Part shown: positions 1-5,656 of the stretch, piece after piece
Layout of the letters: each line of letters begins with the position of its first letter
How positions within the stretch are numbered: the stretch's first letter is position 1
Source: Bacillota bacterium
Lineage (GTDB): Bacteria; Bacillota; Tb-RUG-66
Assembly: GCA_016288255.1 (NCBI GenBank)
Contig: JAEEYS010000180.1
Coordinates: 1 to 9,158, forward strand
DNA: 9,158 nucleotides
Direction of reading: 5' to 3'
Position numbers and translations under genes: made by a program
Notes under the pieces: generated by a model
Databases searched by the model: none
The model's input: only the letters and a program-made list of their open reading frames with translations
What the model was told of the DNA's origin: nothing

Positions 1-342
1 CCGCATTATGAAACGGACAGGACGGATGCTGTCAGAGGGACTTTTCCTTGTGTACATCAACGAGAAGATATTTTGGAAGAACTCTATACTATTGTGGATA
101 TGGGCGGAAAAGTCATTGATGTGACGGTGGAACATTCCTATTACGGAGCGCTGAAGGGTTCTTTGTGGGTGGAATCCAGACGGGATGCGGACGAGTTTGT
201 GGAAAAATTGACCGCAAGCGATTCGGAGCCGCTGAGCAATTTGACAGGCGGTGTGCATCTGCACACGGTGGAAGCGCCGGATAAAAAACGGCTGCAGCAG
301 ATTTGGGAAGCTTTGGAGAAAAAAGGATTTATCGTAAAATAG
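1..342 (+). CDS. niaR: NiaR-type niacin-responsive transcriptional repressor, 3' part (3H domain)
   Basis: The reading frame is open from the window edge to the TAG at 340-342, giving 113 visible residues. It is the C-terminal 3H ligand-binding domain of NiaR (YrxA); the N-terminal winged-helix DNA-binding domain lies upstream of the window. The three histidine regions that name the domain are visible: VHQRED (H19), VEHSYYG, and TGGVHLHT (H86 and H88). H19 and E27 have the eight-residue spacing of the metal-binding His/Glu pair known from the Thermotoga NiaR structure. The family represses niacin uptake and NAD synthesis genes when nicotinic acid is bound. The TTG at 73 is only an internal codon, because homologous sequence continues upstream of it. 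The next gene starts 36 bases downstream on the same strand, so the two are probably cotranscribed. The identification is firm; the regulon cannot be seen here. Confidence 0.9.
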   Translation, partial: PHYETDRTDAVRGTFPCVHQREDILEELYTIVDMGGKVIDVTVEHSYYGALKGSLWVESRRDADEFVEKLTASDSEPLSNLTGGVHLHTVEAPDKKRLQQIWEALEKKGFIVK

Positions 343-378
343 AGAGAAACAAAAAAGCACAGTGAAAAGGAGAAAAAA

Positions 379-1218
379 ATGAGTACAAGTTGTAACAGCA
401 ATTGCAGTTCTTGCGGAGAAAACTGCAGTGAACGGAAAGCGCAACAGACCAGTTTCATTGAAAAACCACATAAATTGAGCAGTATTCAAAAAGTGATCGG
501 GGTCATCAGCGGCAAGGGCGGCGTAGGAAAGTCTTTTGTGACTTCGATGCTGGCGGTCGCTTTTAACAAAGAAGGCCAGCATGTGGCTATTATGGATGCG
601 GATATTACCGGGCCTTCTATCCCAAAAGCCTTTGGCGTGCACGAAAAAGCGTTCGGCACCGAAGAAGGGATCTATCCGCTTCCCAGCAAAGAGGGCATTG
701 ATATCATGTCTATCAATCTTCTTTTGGAAGATGAAACCGCGCCGGTGGTTTGGAGAGGACCGGTGATCGCGGGGACTGTAAAACAGTTTTGGACAGACGT
801 GATTTGGGAAAACATCGATACGATGTTTGTGGATATGCCTCCCGGAACAGGGGATGTGCCGCTGACTGTATTCCAATCGATCCCGCTAGACGGCGTTATT
901 ATTGTAACTTCACCGCAGGAATTGGTTTCCATGATCGTGGAAAAAGCGGTCAATATGGCAAAACTCATGGATATCCCGATTTTGGGGATTATTGAAAATA
1001 TGAGCTATGTCAAATGTCCTGACTGCGGAAAAGAAATCAAGATTTTCGGAGAAAGCCATGTGGATGAAGTGGCAAAACGGTTTGGAATAGAAGTATTGGG
1101 AAAAGTGCCCGTTGATCCGACCGTTTCGGCATTGACGGACAAAGGAGCGATCGAAGAGGTAGAAACGGATTATTTAAAAGAAGCGGTGGAAAAAATCAAA
1201 CGATCATTCGCAAAATGA
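379..1218 (+). CDS. mrp: Mrp/NBP35-family P-loop ATPase, iron-sulfur cluster carrier
   Basis: This 279-residue cytosolic protein of the MinD/ParA-like Mrp (ApbC/NBP35) family is expected to bind and transfer Fe-S clusters to apoproteins in an ATP-dependent way. The deviant Walker A motif GKGGVGKS is at residues 45-52, followed by the switch region MDADITGPS and the Walker B-like segment VDMPPGTGD. A CPDC motif (C213, C216) is the conserved pair that holds the bridging cluster in the dimer. The N terminus carries a separate cysteine cluster (C5, C9, C12, C16), as in NBP35-type rather than E. coli-type Mrp proteins, which suggests a second cluster site. The ATG is preceded by AAGGAG at good spacing. 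The gene lies 36 bases after niaR and is followed by a strong terminator, so it probably ends that operon. A link to the Fe-S enzyme quinolinate synthase of NAD synthesis is possible but only inferred. Confidence 0.93.
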   Translation: MSTSCNSNCSSCGENCSERKAQQTSFIEKPHKLSSIQKVIGVISGKGGVGKSFVTSMLAVAFNKEGQHVAIMDADITGPSIPKAFGVHEKAFGTEEGIYPLPSKEGIDIMSINLLLEDETAPVVWRGPVIAGTVKQFWTDVIWENIDTMFVDMPPGTGDVPLTVFQSIPLDGVIIVTSPQELVSMIVEKAVNMAKLMDIPILGIIENMSYVKCPDCGKEIKIFGESHVDEVAKRFGIEVLGKVPVDPTVSALTDKGAIEEVETDYLKEAVEKIKRSFAK

Positions 1219-1230
1219 TCACGATCAAAC

Positions 1231-1276
1231 AAAAAAAAGAAAAAGCTTTAGAGATTCCTTCTCTAAAGCTTTTTTG
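1231..1276. terminator. Bidirectional intrinsic terminator between mrp and the coaX pair
   Basis: A perfect 13-bp stem (1241-1253 pairing with 1261-1273) encloses a 7-base loop. It is followed by a T run on the + strand, and the A-rich stretch at 1231-1244 supplies a U-rich tract on the other strand. It lies between convergent genes and can serve both. Confidence 0.9.
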
Positions 1277-1283
1277 ATGAGCA

Positions 1284-1308
1284 AAATAAGATATGTTTGA
1301 TCTTATTT
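1284..1308 (-). terminator. Stem-loop just past the downstream coaX stop codon
   Basis: A perfect 9-bp AT-rich inverted repeat (1284-1292 with 1300-1308) with a 7-base loop starts directly after the stop codon of the minus-strand coaX gene. The U tract after it is short and interrupted, so by itself it would be a weak terminator. It may instead protect the 3' end or act together with the stronger hairpin at 1241-1273. Confidence 0.45.
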
Positions 1309-1309
1309 A

Positions 1310-2089
1310 TTATTGGTTTGTTTCTTTTTGATTCAGTTCATAAAGCAGTTTCAGCCCGATAAAGGTCAGGTCCGGATTGATGTGATCGACGGAAGGCACA
1401 TCGTTACAGATCAAAGCTGCATAATCGCCGGTAGCGACGACGGTGGCTTTTCCGCCCAGTTCTTTTTTCATCCGTCTTACGATGTAATCCACCTGTCCGA
1501 TATAACCGTAAACAATGCCGGCCTGCATGCTTTGTTCCGTGTTCTTACCGATGATCTTGGCCGGTTTTACCAAGTCTACTTTGGGCAGTTTGGAGGCTCT
1601 GGCAAAGAGCGCTTCGGAAGAGATCTTAAGGCCCGGGCAGATACAGCCGCCCAAATAATGTCCTTGCTCGTTCAACGCGTCAAAGGTGGTAGCGGTACCG
1701 AAATCCACGACGATACAAGGCCCTCCGTAGATCCGATAAGCGGCGATGGCATTGACGATCCTGTCGGAACCGACTTCTTTCGGATTGTCGTATTTGATGT
1801 TGATACCGGTTTTGACACCGGGACCGATCACGATCGGTTCCAAATGAAAATAGTTTCGGATCATTCCCTGGAAAGTCTGTGTGATGGTGGGAACGACCGA
1901 AGAGATCACGGAAGCGTCGATGGAGTCGATGGGTATCTTTTTGATCTCCATCAGCGTGAACAAATTCAATCCCAGCTCGTCCTGAGACAGCATAGGGTTG
2001 GTGGCAAGACGCCAATGCGCCACTAAAGTATCCTGCTGAAAAATACCGATTACCGTATTTGTATTTCCGACATCAATAACTAATATCAT
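1310..2089 (-). CDS. coaX: Type III pantothenate kinase (CoaX), downstream and more diverged copy
   Basis: The 259-residue product belongs to the ASKHA-fold type III pantothenate kinase family, which phosphorylates pantothenate in the first step of coenzyme A synthesis and needs a monovalent cation. The N-terminal phosphate-binding motif DVGNTN starts at D6. GSDR (catalytic Asp D109) matches the family's G-A/S-D-R, DFGTATTFD is at 129-137 and GGCICPG at 147-153. The odd point is the C-terminal nucleotide-site motif: the usual A-T-G-G reads ATGD (D222), followed by YAA instead of LAP. This could weaken ATP binding or give a specialised protein. The gene starts 12 bases after its neighbour with a clear GGAGG (TTAAGGAGGGAATCAG before ATG), so the two form an operon. 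The copies align almost without gaps at roughly 50-57% identity by eye. Family membership is certain; full kinase activity is not. Confidence 0.92.
   Translation of the reverse strand: MILVIDVGNTNTVIGIFQQDTLVAHWRLATNPMLSQDELGLNLFTLMEIKKIPIDSIDASVISSVVPTITQTFQGMIRNYFHLEPIVIGPGVKTGINIKYDNPKEVGSDRIVNAIAAYRIYGGPCIVVDFGTATTFDALNEQGHYLGGCICPGLKISSEALFARASKLPKVDLVKPAKIIGKNTEQSMQAGIVYGYIGQVDYIVRRMKKELGGKATVVATGDYAALICNDVPSVDHINPDLTFIGLKLLYELNQKETNQ
1608..1659. repeat. 52-bp tract identical between the two coaX genes (copy 1)
   Basis: This tract is identical base for base to 2385-2436. It covers 16 whole codons from the YLGGCICPG motif into SSEA, including every synonymous position, although the genes around it differ at close to half of their residues. 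Confidence 0.9.
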
Positions 2090-2101
2090 CTGATTCCCTC
2101 C

Positions 2102-2866
2102 TTAATGGTTAAGATCATATAATACTTTTAAACCGTAAAGCAGTAGGTTGGGCTCGATGTTGTCAATACGGCTGATGTGTCCGCAGATAAAAGGGGCCAG
2201 GCCGCCGGTAGCCACAACATGCACTTTTTCATCAAAATCCGCTTCGATGGTTTTGATGATGTATTCTATCATGCCCATATACCCATAGACAATGCCCGCT
2301 TGGATGCTTTCTTCCGTATTTTTGCCGATCACATGATCGGGAAGGTCAAAACTGACCTTGGGCAGTTTGGACGCTTTGGCAAAAAGCGCTTCGGAAGAGA
2401 TCTTAAGGCCCGGGCAGATACAGCCGCCCAAATAATTCCCGTCTTTTGTAACGACATCGAATTTGGTAGCGGTGCCCAGATCGACCGCAATAGCGGGGCC
2501 GTGATACAGAGTATGCGCGGCAACGGCATTGACCAGCCGATCGGAACCCAAAGATTTCGGTGTTTCATATAAAATGTTGATGCCGGTTTTGATACCGGGC
2601 TTGACCACAATGGGATCGATGGAAAAATATTTGCGTAAAGTTTCGATCAATACCGGGGTCAGCGGCGGGACCACGGAAGAAAGAATGGCGGCTTCCAACA
2701 TGGAAATATCGATTTTTTTCATTTTTAAAAGCGTGAGCAAATGAAGTCCGTATTCATCTTCCGACAGCTTAGAATTGGTAGAAAGGCGAACATGGCCTAC
2801 CAGTACATCCTTTTCAAAAAAACCTACTACAATGTTTGTGTTGCCAATATCCAGTGCTAATATCAT
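2102..2866 (-). CDS. coaX: Type III pantothenate kinase (CoaX), upstream copy with canonical motifs
   Basis: The 254-residue product of the first gene in the pair has all the family motifs: DIGNTN from D6, GSDR holding the catalytic aspartate, DLGTAT, GGCICPG, and an intact ATGGLAP nucleotide-site motif. It should phosphorylate pantothenate to 4'-phosphopantothenate with ATP. The DLGTATKFD segment has Lys where the downstream copy has Thr, a position that varies in the family as I remember it. The ATG at 2866 follows GGAGGAG at good spacing. No convincing sigma-A promoter was found in the 107 bases upstream, and the gene may partly depend on readthrough from the cotJ genes. It is the better candidate for the housekeeping enzyme of the pair. 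Confidence 0.93.
   Translation of the reverse strand: MILALDIGNTNIVVGFFEKDVLVGHVRLSTNSKLSEDEYGLHLLTLLKMKKIDISMLEAAILSSVVPPLTPVLIETLRKYFSIDPIVVKPGIKTGINILYETPKSLGSDRLVNAVAAHTLYHGPAIAVDLGTATKFDVVTKDGNYLGGCICPGLKISSEALFAKASKLPKVSFDLPDHVIGKNTEESIQAGIVYGYMGMIEYIIKTIEADFDEKVHVVATGGLAPFICGHISRIDNIEPNLLLYGLKVLYDLNH
2385..2436. repeat. 52-bp tract identical between the two coaX genes (copy 2)
   Basis: Exact match to 1608-1659 in the same orientation. The flanks on the upstream-coded side (the LPKV region) are also nearly identical, and similarity drops quickly beyond that. Confidence 0.9.
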
Positions 2867-2950
2867 TTTACTCCTCCGTCAGGATGACGTATTTCAAATT
2901 CTGTCTCGTGTTGTAACTTAAATCCATCACTAACTTACTATAAATCAGGT

Positions 2951-2969
2951 AAAAAAGCAAAACTTTTTT
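2951..2969 (-). terminator. Weak candidate terminator after the cotJ operon
   Basis: A 7-bp stem of AAAAAAG with CTTTTTT and a 5-base loop sits just after the stop of truncated cotJC. Read on the minus strand, the stem itself supplies a T run. The stem is almost entirely A:T, so efficiency would be low. Confidence 0.4.
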
Positions 2970-2973
2970 ATTT

Positions 2974-3192
2974 TCATTGATATCTTTGACGTCCCGATTC
3001 TTCTGTACCTATATCATTGAGGGTCGCCTGCGCTTCTCTGGTCGGCATATGGAACCGTTGACTCAGATAGCGAAGAGAAGCACCCAGCTCTCCGTCGGGG
3101 CCGCCGTATTGACTGATGATGAATTTGGCATAAGCAGGATTGGGGTTTTTGATGTTGATGGGATATTGTAATCGTTTTTCATACATCCACAT
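2974..3192 (-). pseudogene. cotJC: Truncated spore-coat protein CotJC (Mn-catalase-like), N-terminal third only
   Basis: The 72 residues match the N terminus of CotJC: MWMYEKRLQYP at the start, then QYGGPDGELGASLRYLSQRF and LNDIGTEE. CotJC proteins are normally about 190 residues and related to manganese catalases. Here the homology stops at residue 65, and the seven residues SGRQRYQ lead to a TGA. The family continues with a histidine-containing helix (typically L/F-A-H-L-E) that holds further metal ligands. E35 and E65, the likely first ligands, remain, but the histidine and the second half of the four-helix bundle are lost. Neither other frame restores CotJC-like sequence, and coaX begins 107 bases later, so a deletion fits better than a simple frameshift. 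The start has a good GGGAGGAAG ribosome site, and cotJB ends 2 bases upstream. The peptide could still be made, but catalase-type activity is not expected. Confidence 0.8.
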
Positions 3193-3194
3193 GG

Positions 3195-3467
3195 TTATAC
3201 TTCCTCCCTAGACTGAATTTGATTCTTTCTTTCATAAGGCCAATAGCCTTGTCCCCATGCCCATGGGCAAGAAACGGGACTGTTATACACAGCGATGAGG
3301 CCGTATTTTTCTTCGTATTTTGCTTGAAGCCGGTCTGCTTCCATTGTCAGATTGTGATAGTCCACGATCGCGTTTTGATCGTAAGGATGCGTATCCAAAT
3401 AGAGCTGCAGATCGTAAGCGGCGAACCGCAGAGCGGAGATCGCGGTCAAAAGTTCTTCTTTATTCAT
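3195..3467 (-). CDS. cotJB: Spore coat peptide assembly protein CotJB
   Basis: The 90-residue protein matches the CotJB family in length and pattern: an N-terminal helical segment ending in FAAYDLQLYLDTHPYDQNA, a middle YHNLTMEADRLQAKYEEKYG helix, and an aromatic Trp/Pro-rich end (PWAWGQGYWPYE). CotJ proteins are made in the mother cell and placed in the inner layers of the spore coat; their biochemical role is not settled. The start codon overlaps the cotJA stop in an ATGA arrangement, with GGGAGG ahead of it inside cotJA, indicating translational coupling. The C-terminal tail after the tryptophan-rich region is charged and probably disordered. Confidence 0.9.
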   Translation of the reverse strand: MNKEELLTAISALRFAAYDLQLYLDTHPYDQNAIVDYHNLTMEADRLQAKYEEKYGLIAVYNSPVSCPWAWGQGYWPYERKNQIQSREEV

Positions 3468-3736
3468 CGTTTGTTCCCTCCCATGACTTCGTATTTTCCC
3501 AAAGGAATGTTCAGTTCCGGAAAAATAGTACCATGCATCAAACCTTCGGTAGGGGTGTAGAGAGAATCCGGAGATTGCTGGTAGGGGGTGAAAGTATACG
3601 CCAACCGTGGATCGATGGGCATAAAAGGCATCATTTGATCGGCGGCGGCGCAGTAATTTTCATTGTTGCTGCCATTGCCGCAGCCTGTGCTGCCGTTTCC
3701 GTTGTTATGATCGTGATAACACATAGTGTTGTTCAT
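3464..3736 (-). CDS. cotJA: Spore coat associated protein CotJA
   Basis: This 90-residue protein is the first gene of the cotJ operon. The recognisable core is in the C-terminal half: PIDPRLAYTFTPYQ, followed by GLMHGTIFPELNIPLG, the family signature of a short proline-rich coat protein. The N-terminal 30 residues are Asn/Gly-rich with several His and Cys (CYHDHNNGNG, then GCGNG), unlike the core, and look disordered; they may contribute to cross-linking. The ATG follows ATGGAGGCAGAT. Expression by the mother-cell sigma factor SigE is known for Bacillus subtilis cotJ; I could not place a convincing SigE site in the upstream 100 bases. Gene order cotJA-cotJB-cotJC is as in other spore formers. 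Confidence 0.9.
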   Translation of the reverse strand: MNNTMCYHDHNNGNGSTGCGNGSNNENYCAAADQMMPFMPIDPRLAYTFTPYQQSPDSLYTPTEGLMHGTIFPELNIPLGKYEVMGGNKR

Positions 3737-3849
3737 TTATCTGCCTCCATTGATAAAGTTTTAGAGGATTCTTTATCCCCTTATATCCTATTCTCTTTTT
3801 AAAAAAGTGTTCCTCAAAACAAAAGTCTTAAGGGAAAATCGATGGAAAG

Positions 3850-3879
3850 ATGCCATATTTTTCTCAAGTGTGGTATAAT
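3850..3879 (+). promoter_or_regulatory. Sigma-A-type promoter of the sirtuin-peroxiredoxin operon
   Basis: A perfect TATAAT at 3874-3879 is preceded by TGG, making an extended -10. An ATGCCA hexamer (four of six consensus bases) lies 18 bp upstream. Transcription would start near 3886, which rules out the ATG at 3842 as start of the sirtuin gene. Confidence 0.75.
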
Positions 3880-3970
3880 GAATCCACAGAAAAAAGAAGA
3901 AGAGCAAACGATTTACGGCGCCCGAAACAGCGGGGCGGTGTTGATTTTGAGAAAAGAAAAGGGGTATACC

Positions 3971-4714
3971 ATGAGTATGGAAACAGACAGCAAAAAGCAA
4001 TTTCAAAAAATATTAGAGGAAAGCAATTACATCGTTTTTTTCAGTGGGGCAGGCGTTTCCACAGAAAGCAATATTCCTGATTTCAGAAGTGAGAGCGGCA
4101 TTTATCAAACGGTAAAAGATTACGGCTATCCGCCGGAAGTGATGCTGAGCCACAGTTTCTTTCTGCGGCATACCAAAGCTTTTTTTGCGTTTTATAAGGA
4201 CAAAATGATCTATCGGGACGCAAAACCCAATAATGCCCATTATTTTGCCGCGGAGTATGAAAAACGAGGCAAAGTAAAAGCGGTCATCACGCAGAATATC
4301 GATGGTCTTCATCAAATGGCAGGCAGTCAGAAAGTGCTGGAACTGCACGGATCGGTGCTCAGAAATTATTGCATGAACTGCAACCGGTTTTATAGCTTAG
4401 AGGAAGTATTGAGTCAGGAAAAAGAAATACCCGTATGTGAAACCTGCGGCGGGATCATTAAGCCGGATGTCGTGCTGTATGAAGAAAGCTTGGACGAACA
4501 AACATTGATGGAATCCGTTATGCATTTGGAAAAAGCGGATACGCTGATCGTAGGCGGGACCTCTTTGACGGTTTATCCGGCAGCGGGATTGCTCCGCTAT
4601 TTTAGAGGGAAAAATCTGGTTTTGATCAATAAGTCGAAAACAGATTATGACAATATGGCAGATTTGGTGATCCGAGAAAATATAGGACAGTTTTTGGGAC
4701 AATTTTTGGATTAG
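3971..4714 (+). CDS. cobB: Sir2-family NAD-dependent protein deacylase (sirtuin)
   Basis: The 247-residue product is a single-domain bacterial sirtuin that removes acyl groups from protein lysines, using NAD+ and releasing nicotinamide. Motifs in order are GAGVSTES-NIPDFRS (NAD binding, residues 26-40), TQNIDGLHQMAG from 107, catalytic H126 in LHGS, two zinc pairs C134/C137 and C156/C159, KPDVVLYEE, and GTSLTVYPAAGL. The usual G of the SGIPDFR motif is N34 here. The frame is open back to 3842, but the chosen ATG has AAGGGG in front and usual family length, while the earlier ATG lies upstream of the promoter. A peroxiredoxin gene follows 14 bases after the stop, so the two are likely cotranscribed. 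Substrates cannot be told from sequence. Confidence 0.93.
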   Translation: MSMETDSKKQFQKILEESNYIVFFSGAGVSTESNIPDFRSESGIYQTVKDYGYPPEVMLSHSFFLRHTKAFFAFYKDKMIYRDAKPNNAHYFAAEYEKRGKVKAVITQNIDGLHQMAGSQKVLELHGSVLRNYCMNCNRFYSLEEVLSQEKEIPVCETCGGIIKPDVVLYEESLDEQTLMESVMHLEKADTLIVGGTSLTVYPAAGLLRYFRGKNLVLINKSKTDYDNMADLVIRENIGQFLGQFLD

Positions 4715-4728
4715 AAGGGGGAACTGAC

Positions 4729-5193
4729 GTGGCATTGCAAGAAGGAACAAAAGCGCCGGCGTTTACACTTCAAAATGTGGATGGAAAAGAGATCTCTCTA
4801 AGCGATTTTAGCGGGAAAAAAGTGGTGCTGTATTTTTATCCGAAAGACAATACATCGGGCTGCAGCAAAGAAGCATGCAGTTTTAGAGATTTTTATAAAG
4901 AGATTTTAAAAACGGGCGCCGTTGTCATAGGAGTAAGCAAGGATTCCATCGCTTCCCATGAAAAATTCAGAGACAAGTATGGTCTGCCGTTTTATTTGGT
5001 CAGTGATAAAGATCACCATGTTGCGGAAGACTACGGCGTTTGGGGAGAAAAAAAGATGTACGGAAAAGTTTCCGTCGGCATGAAAAGAACGACCTTTGTG
5101 ATCTCGGAAGAAGGAGTGATCTTAAGAGTGTTTGAAAAGATCAAAACAGAGACACACGGGCAAGAAGTGCTGGATTATTTACGGGGAATATGA
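4729..5193 (+). CDS. bcp: Thiol peroxidase, PrxQ/Bcp-type peroxiredoxin
   Basis: This 154-residue atypical two-cysteine peroxiredoxin reduces hydrogen peroxide and organic hydroperoxides at the expense of a thioredoxin-type donor. The peroxidatic cysteine is C45 in FYPKDNTSGC and the resolving cysteine C50 lies five residues later in SKEAC, the PrxQ pattern. T42 and the Arg of the MKRTTFVI segment complete the usual active-site set. Length is standard and no signal peptide is seen, so it is cytosolic. Translation starts at a GTG preceded by AGAAGGGGG with about 8 bases spacing. It follows the sirtuin gene by 14 bases and ends just before a strong terminator, so it is the last gene of a two-gene operon. 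Confidence 0.94.
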   Translation: MALQEGTKAPAFTLQNVDGKEISLSDFSGKKVVLYFYPKDNTSGCSKEACSFRDFYKEILKTGAVVIGVSKDSIASHEKFRDKYGLPFYLVSDKDHHVAEDYGVWGEKKMYGKVSVGMKRTTFVISEEGVILRVFEKIKTETHGQEVLDYLRGI

Positions 5194-5207
5194 CGCTGCC
5201 AAAGAGG

Positions 5208-5258
5208 AAAAAAGCGCTATGAAAACAGGACACTGTTTTCATGGTGCTTTTGTTTTTG
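5208..5258 (+). terminator. Strong intrinsic terminator of the sirtuin-peroxiredoxin operon
   Basis: A 19-bp stem with two G:U wobbles (5210-5228 with 5233-5251) closes a GACA tetraloop and is followed by GTTTTTGTTT. It begins 16 bases after the peroxiredoxin stop. The remaining bases up to 5354 show no gene; a 6-bp hairpin at 5332-5349 has no U tract. Confidence 0.9.
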
Positions 5259-5354
5259 TTTGCCGGCGACAGTTGAAGGGAGATTATAACCCTAAAAAGG
5301 AAGAAAGGCAAGCCGTGGTCAAAAGGCACGAAGGGAAAGTTTATTCCCTGTATT

Positions 5355-5606
5355 TTACGCGCTTTCTGTAGTTTCTTTTTCTTCCGCGCAACAACGGGGA
5401 TATGGAGCCGGAAAATCCGTTAGACCGGCCAAATAGTCCATACTGGTATTCAAAATGAGAGCAAGCTCTCTGCACTGCGCAAAGGTCGGGTTTTTGACGC
5501 CTCGTTCGATCTTGGAGTAATCGCTTTGATCGATCCCCGACAACAGCTGCATTTTAACCTGCGTATATCCTTTTTTCTTTCTTAACTCTTTCAGTCTGGT
5601 CATCAT
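5355..5606 (-). CDS. Small XRE-family (Cro/C1-type) DNA-binding regulator
   Basis: The 83-residue protein is almost entirely one Cro/C1-type helix-turn-helix domain: LKELRKKKGYTQ, then helices 2-3 around residues 14-36 with QSDYSKIERG as recognition helix, PTFAQCRELALILN, and MDYLAGLTD closing the domain. The last 15 or so residues (two Cys and an acidic stretch) are poorly conserved tail. With no effector domain it is either a simple repressor or depends on a partner; its target cannot be named. Two adjacent ATGs (5606, 5603) are possible and the ribosome site is weak (AAGGG about 12 bases upstream of the first). It lies 50 bases downstream of the LysR gene on the same strand and could be cotranscribed with it. 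Confidence 0.85.
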   Translation of the reverse strand: MMTRLKELRKKKGYTQVKMQLLSGIDQSDYSKIERGVKNPTFAQCRELALILNTSMDYLAGLTDFPAPYPRCCAEEKETTESA

Positions 5607-5656
5607 TTATCTCATCTGCCCTTATAATGTAATCAAATAGTGCTTTATCACACGGA

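Noticed and set aside
1313..2026. Long + strand open frame of 237 codons opposite coaX
   Set aside because: It is antisense to a clear kinase gene, has no recognisable domain, and arises from the codon pattern of the real gene.
2867..2997. Open frame of about 43 codons in the +1 frame after the cotJC homology ends
   Set aside because: It has no start codon of its own with a ribosome site, does not resemble the missing part of CotJC, and ends at the coaX ribosome site, so it looks like chance openness in AT-rich DNA.
3737..3840. Possible SigE-type promoter for cotJA
   Set aside because: SigE control is known in Bacillus, but the best match to the -10 consensus here was only about half the bases with unclear spacing.
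3842..3970. N-terminal extension of the sirtuin from an upstream ATG
   Set aside because: The ATG lies ahead of the TATAAT at 3874, so it would not be on the transcript, and it lacks a ribosome site. The ATG at 3971 gives the normal family length.
5332..5349. 6-bp inverted repeat downstream of the XRE gene
   Set aside because: The stem is short and no U tract follows on the minus strand, so I do not call it a terminator.
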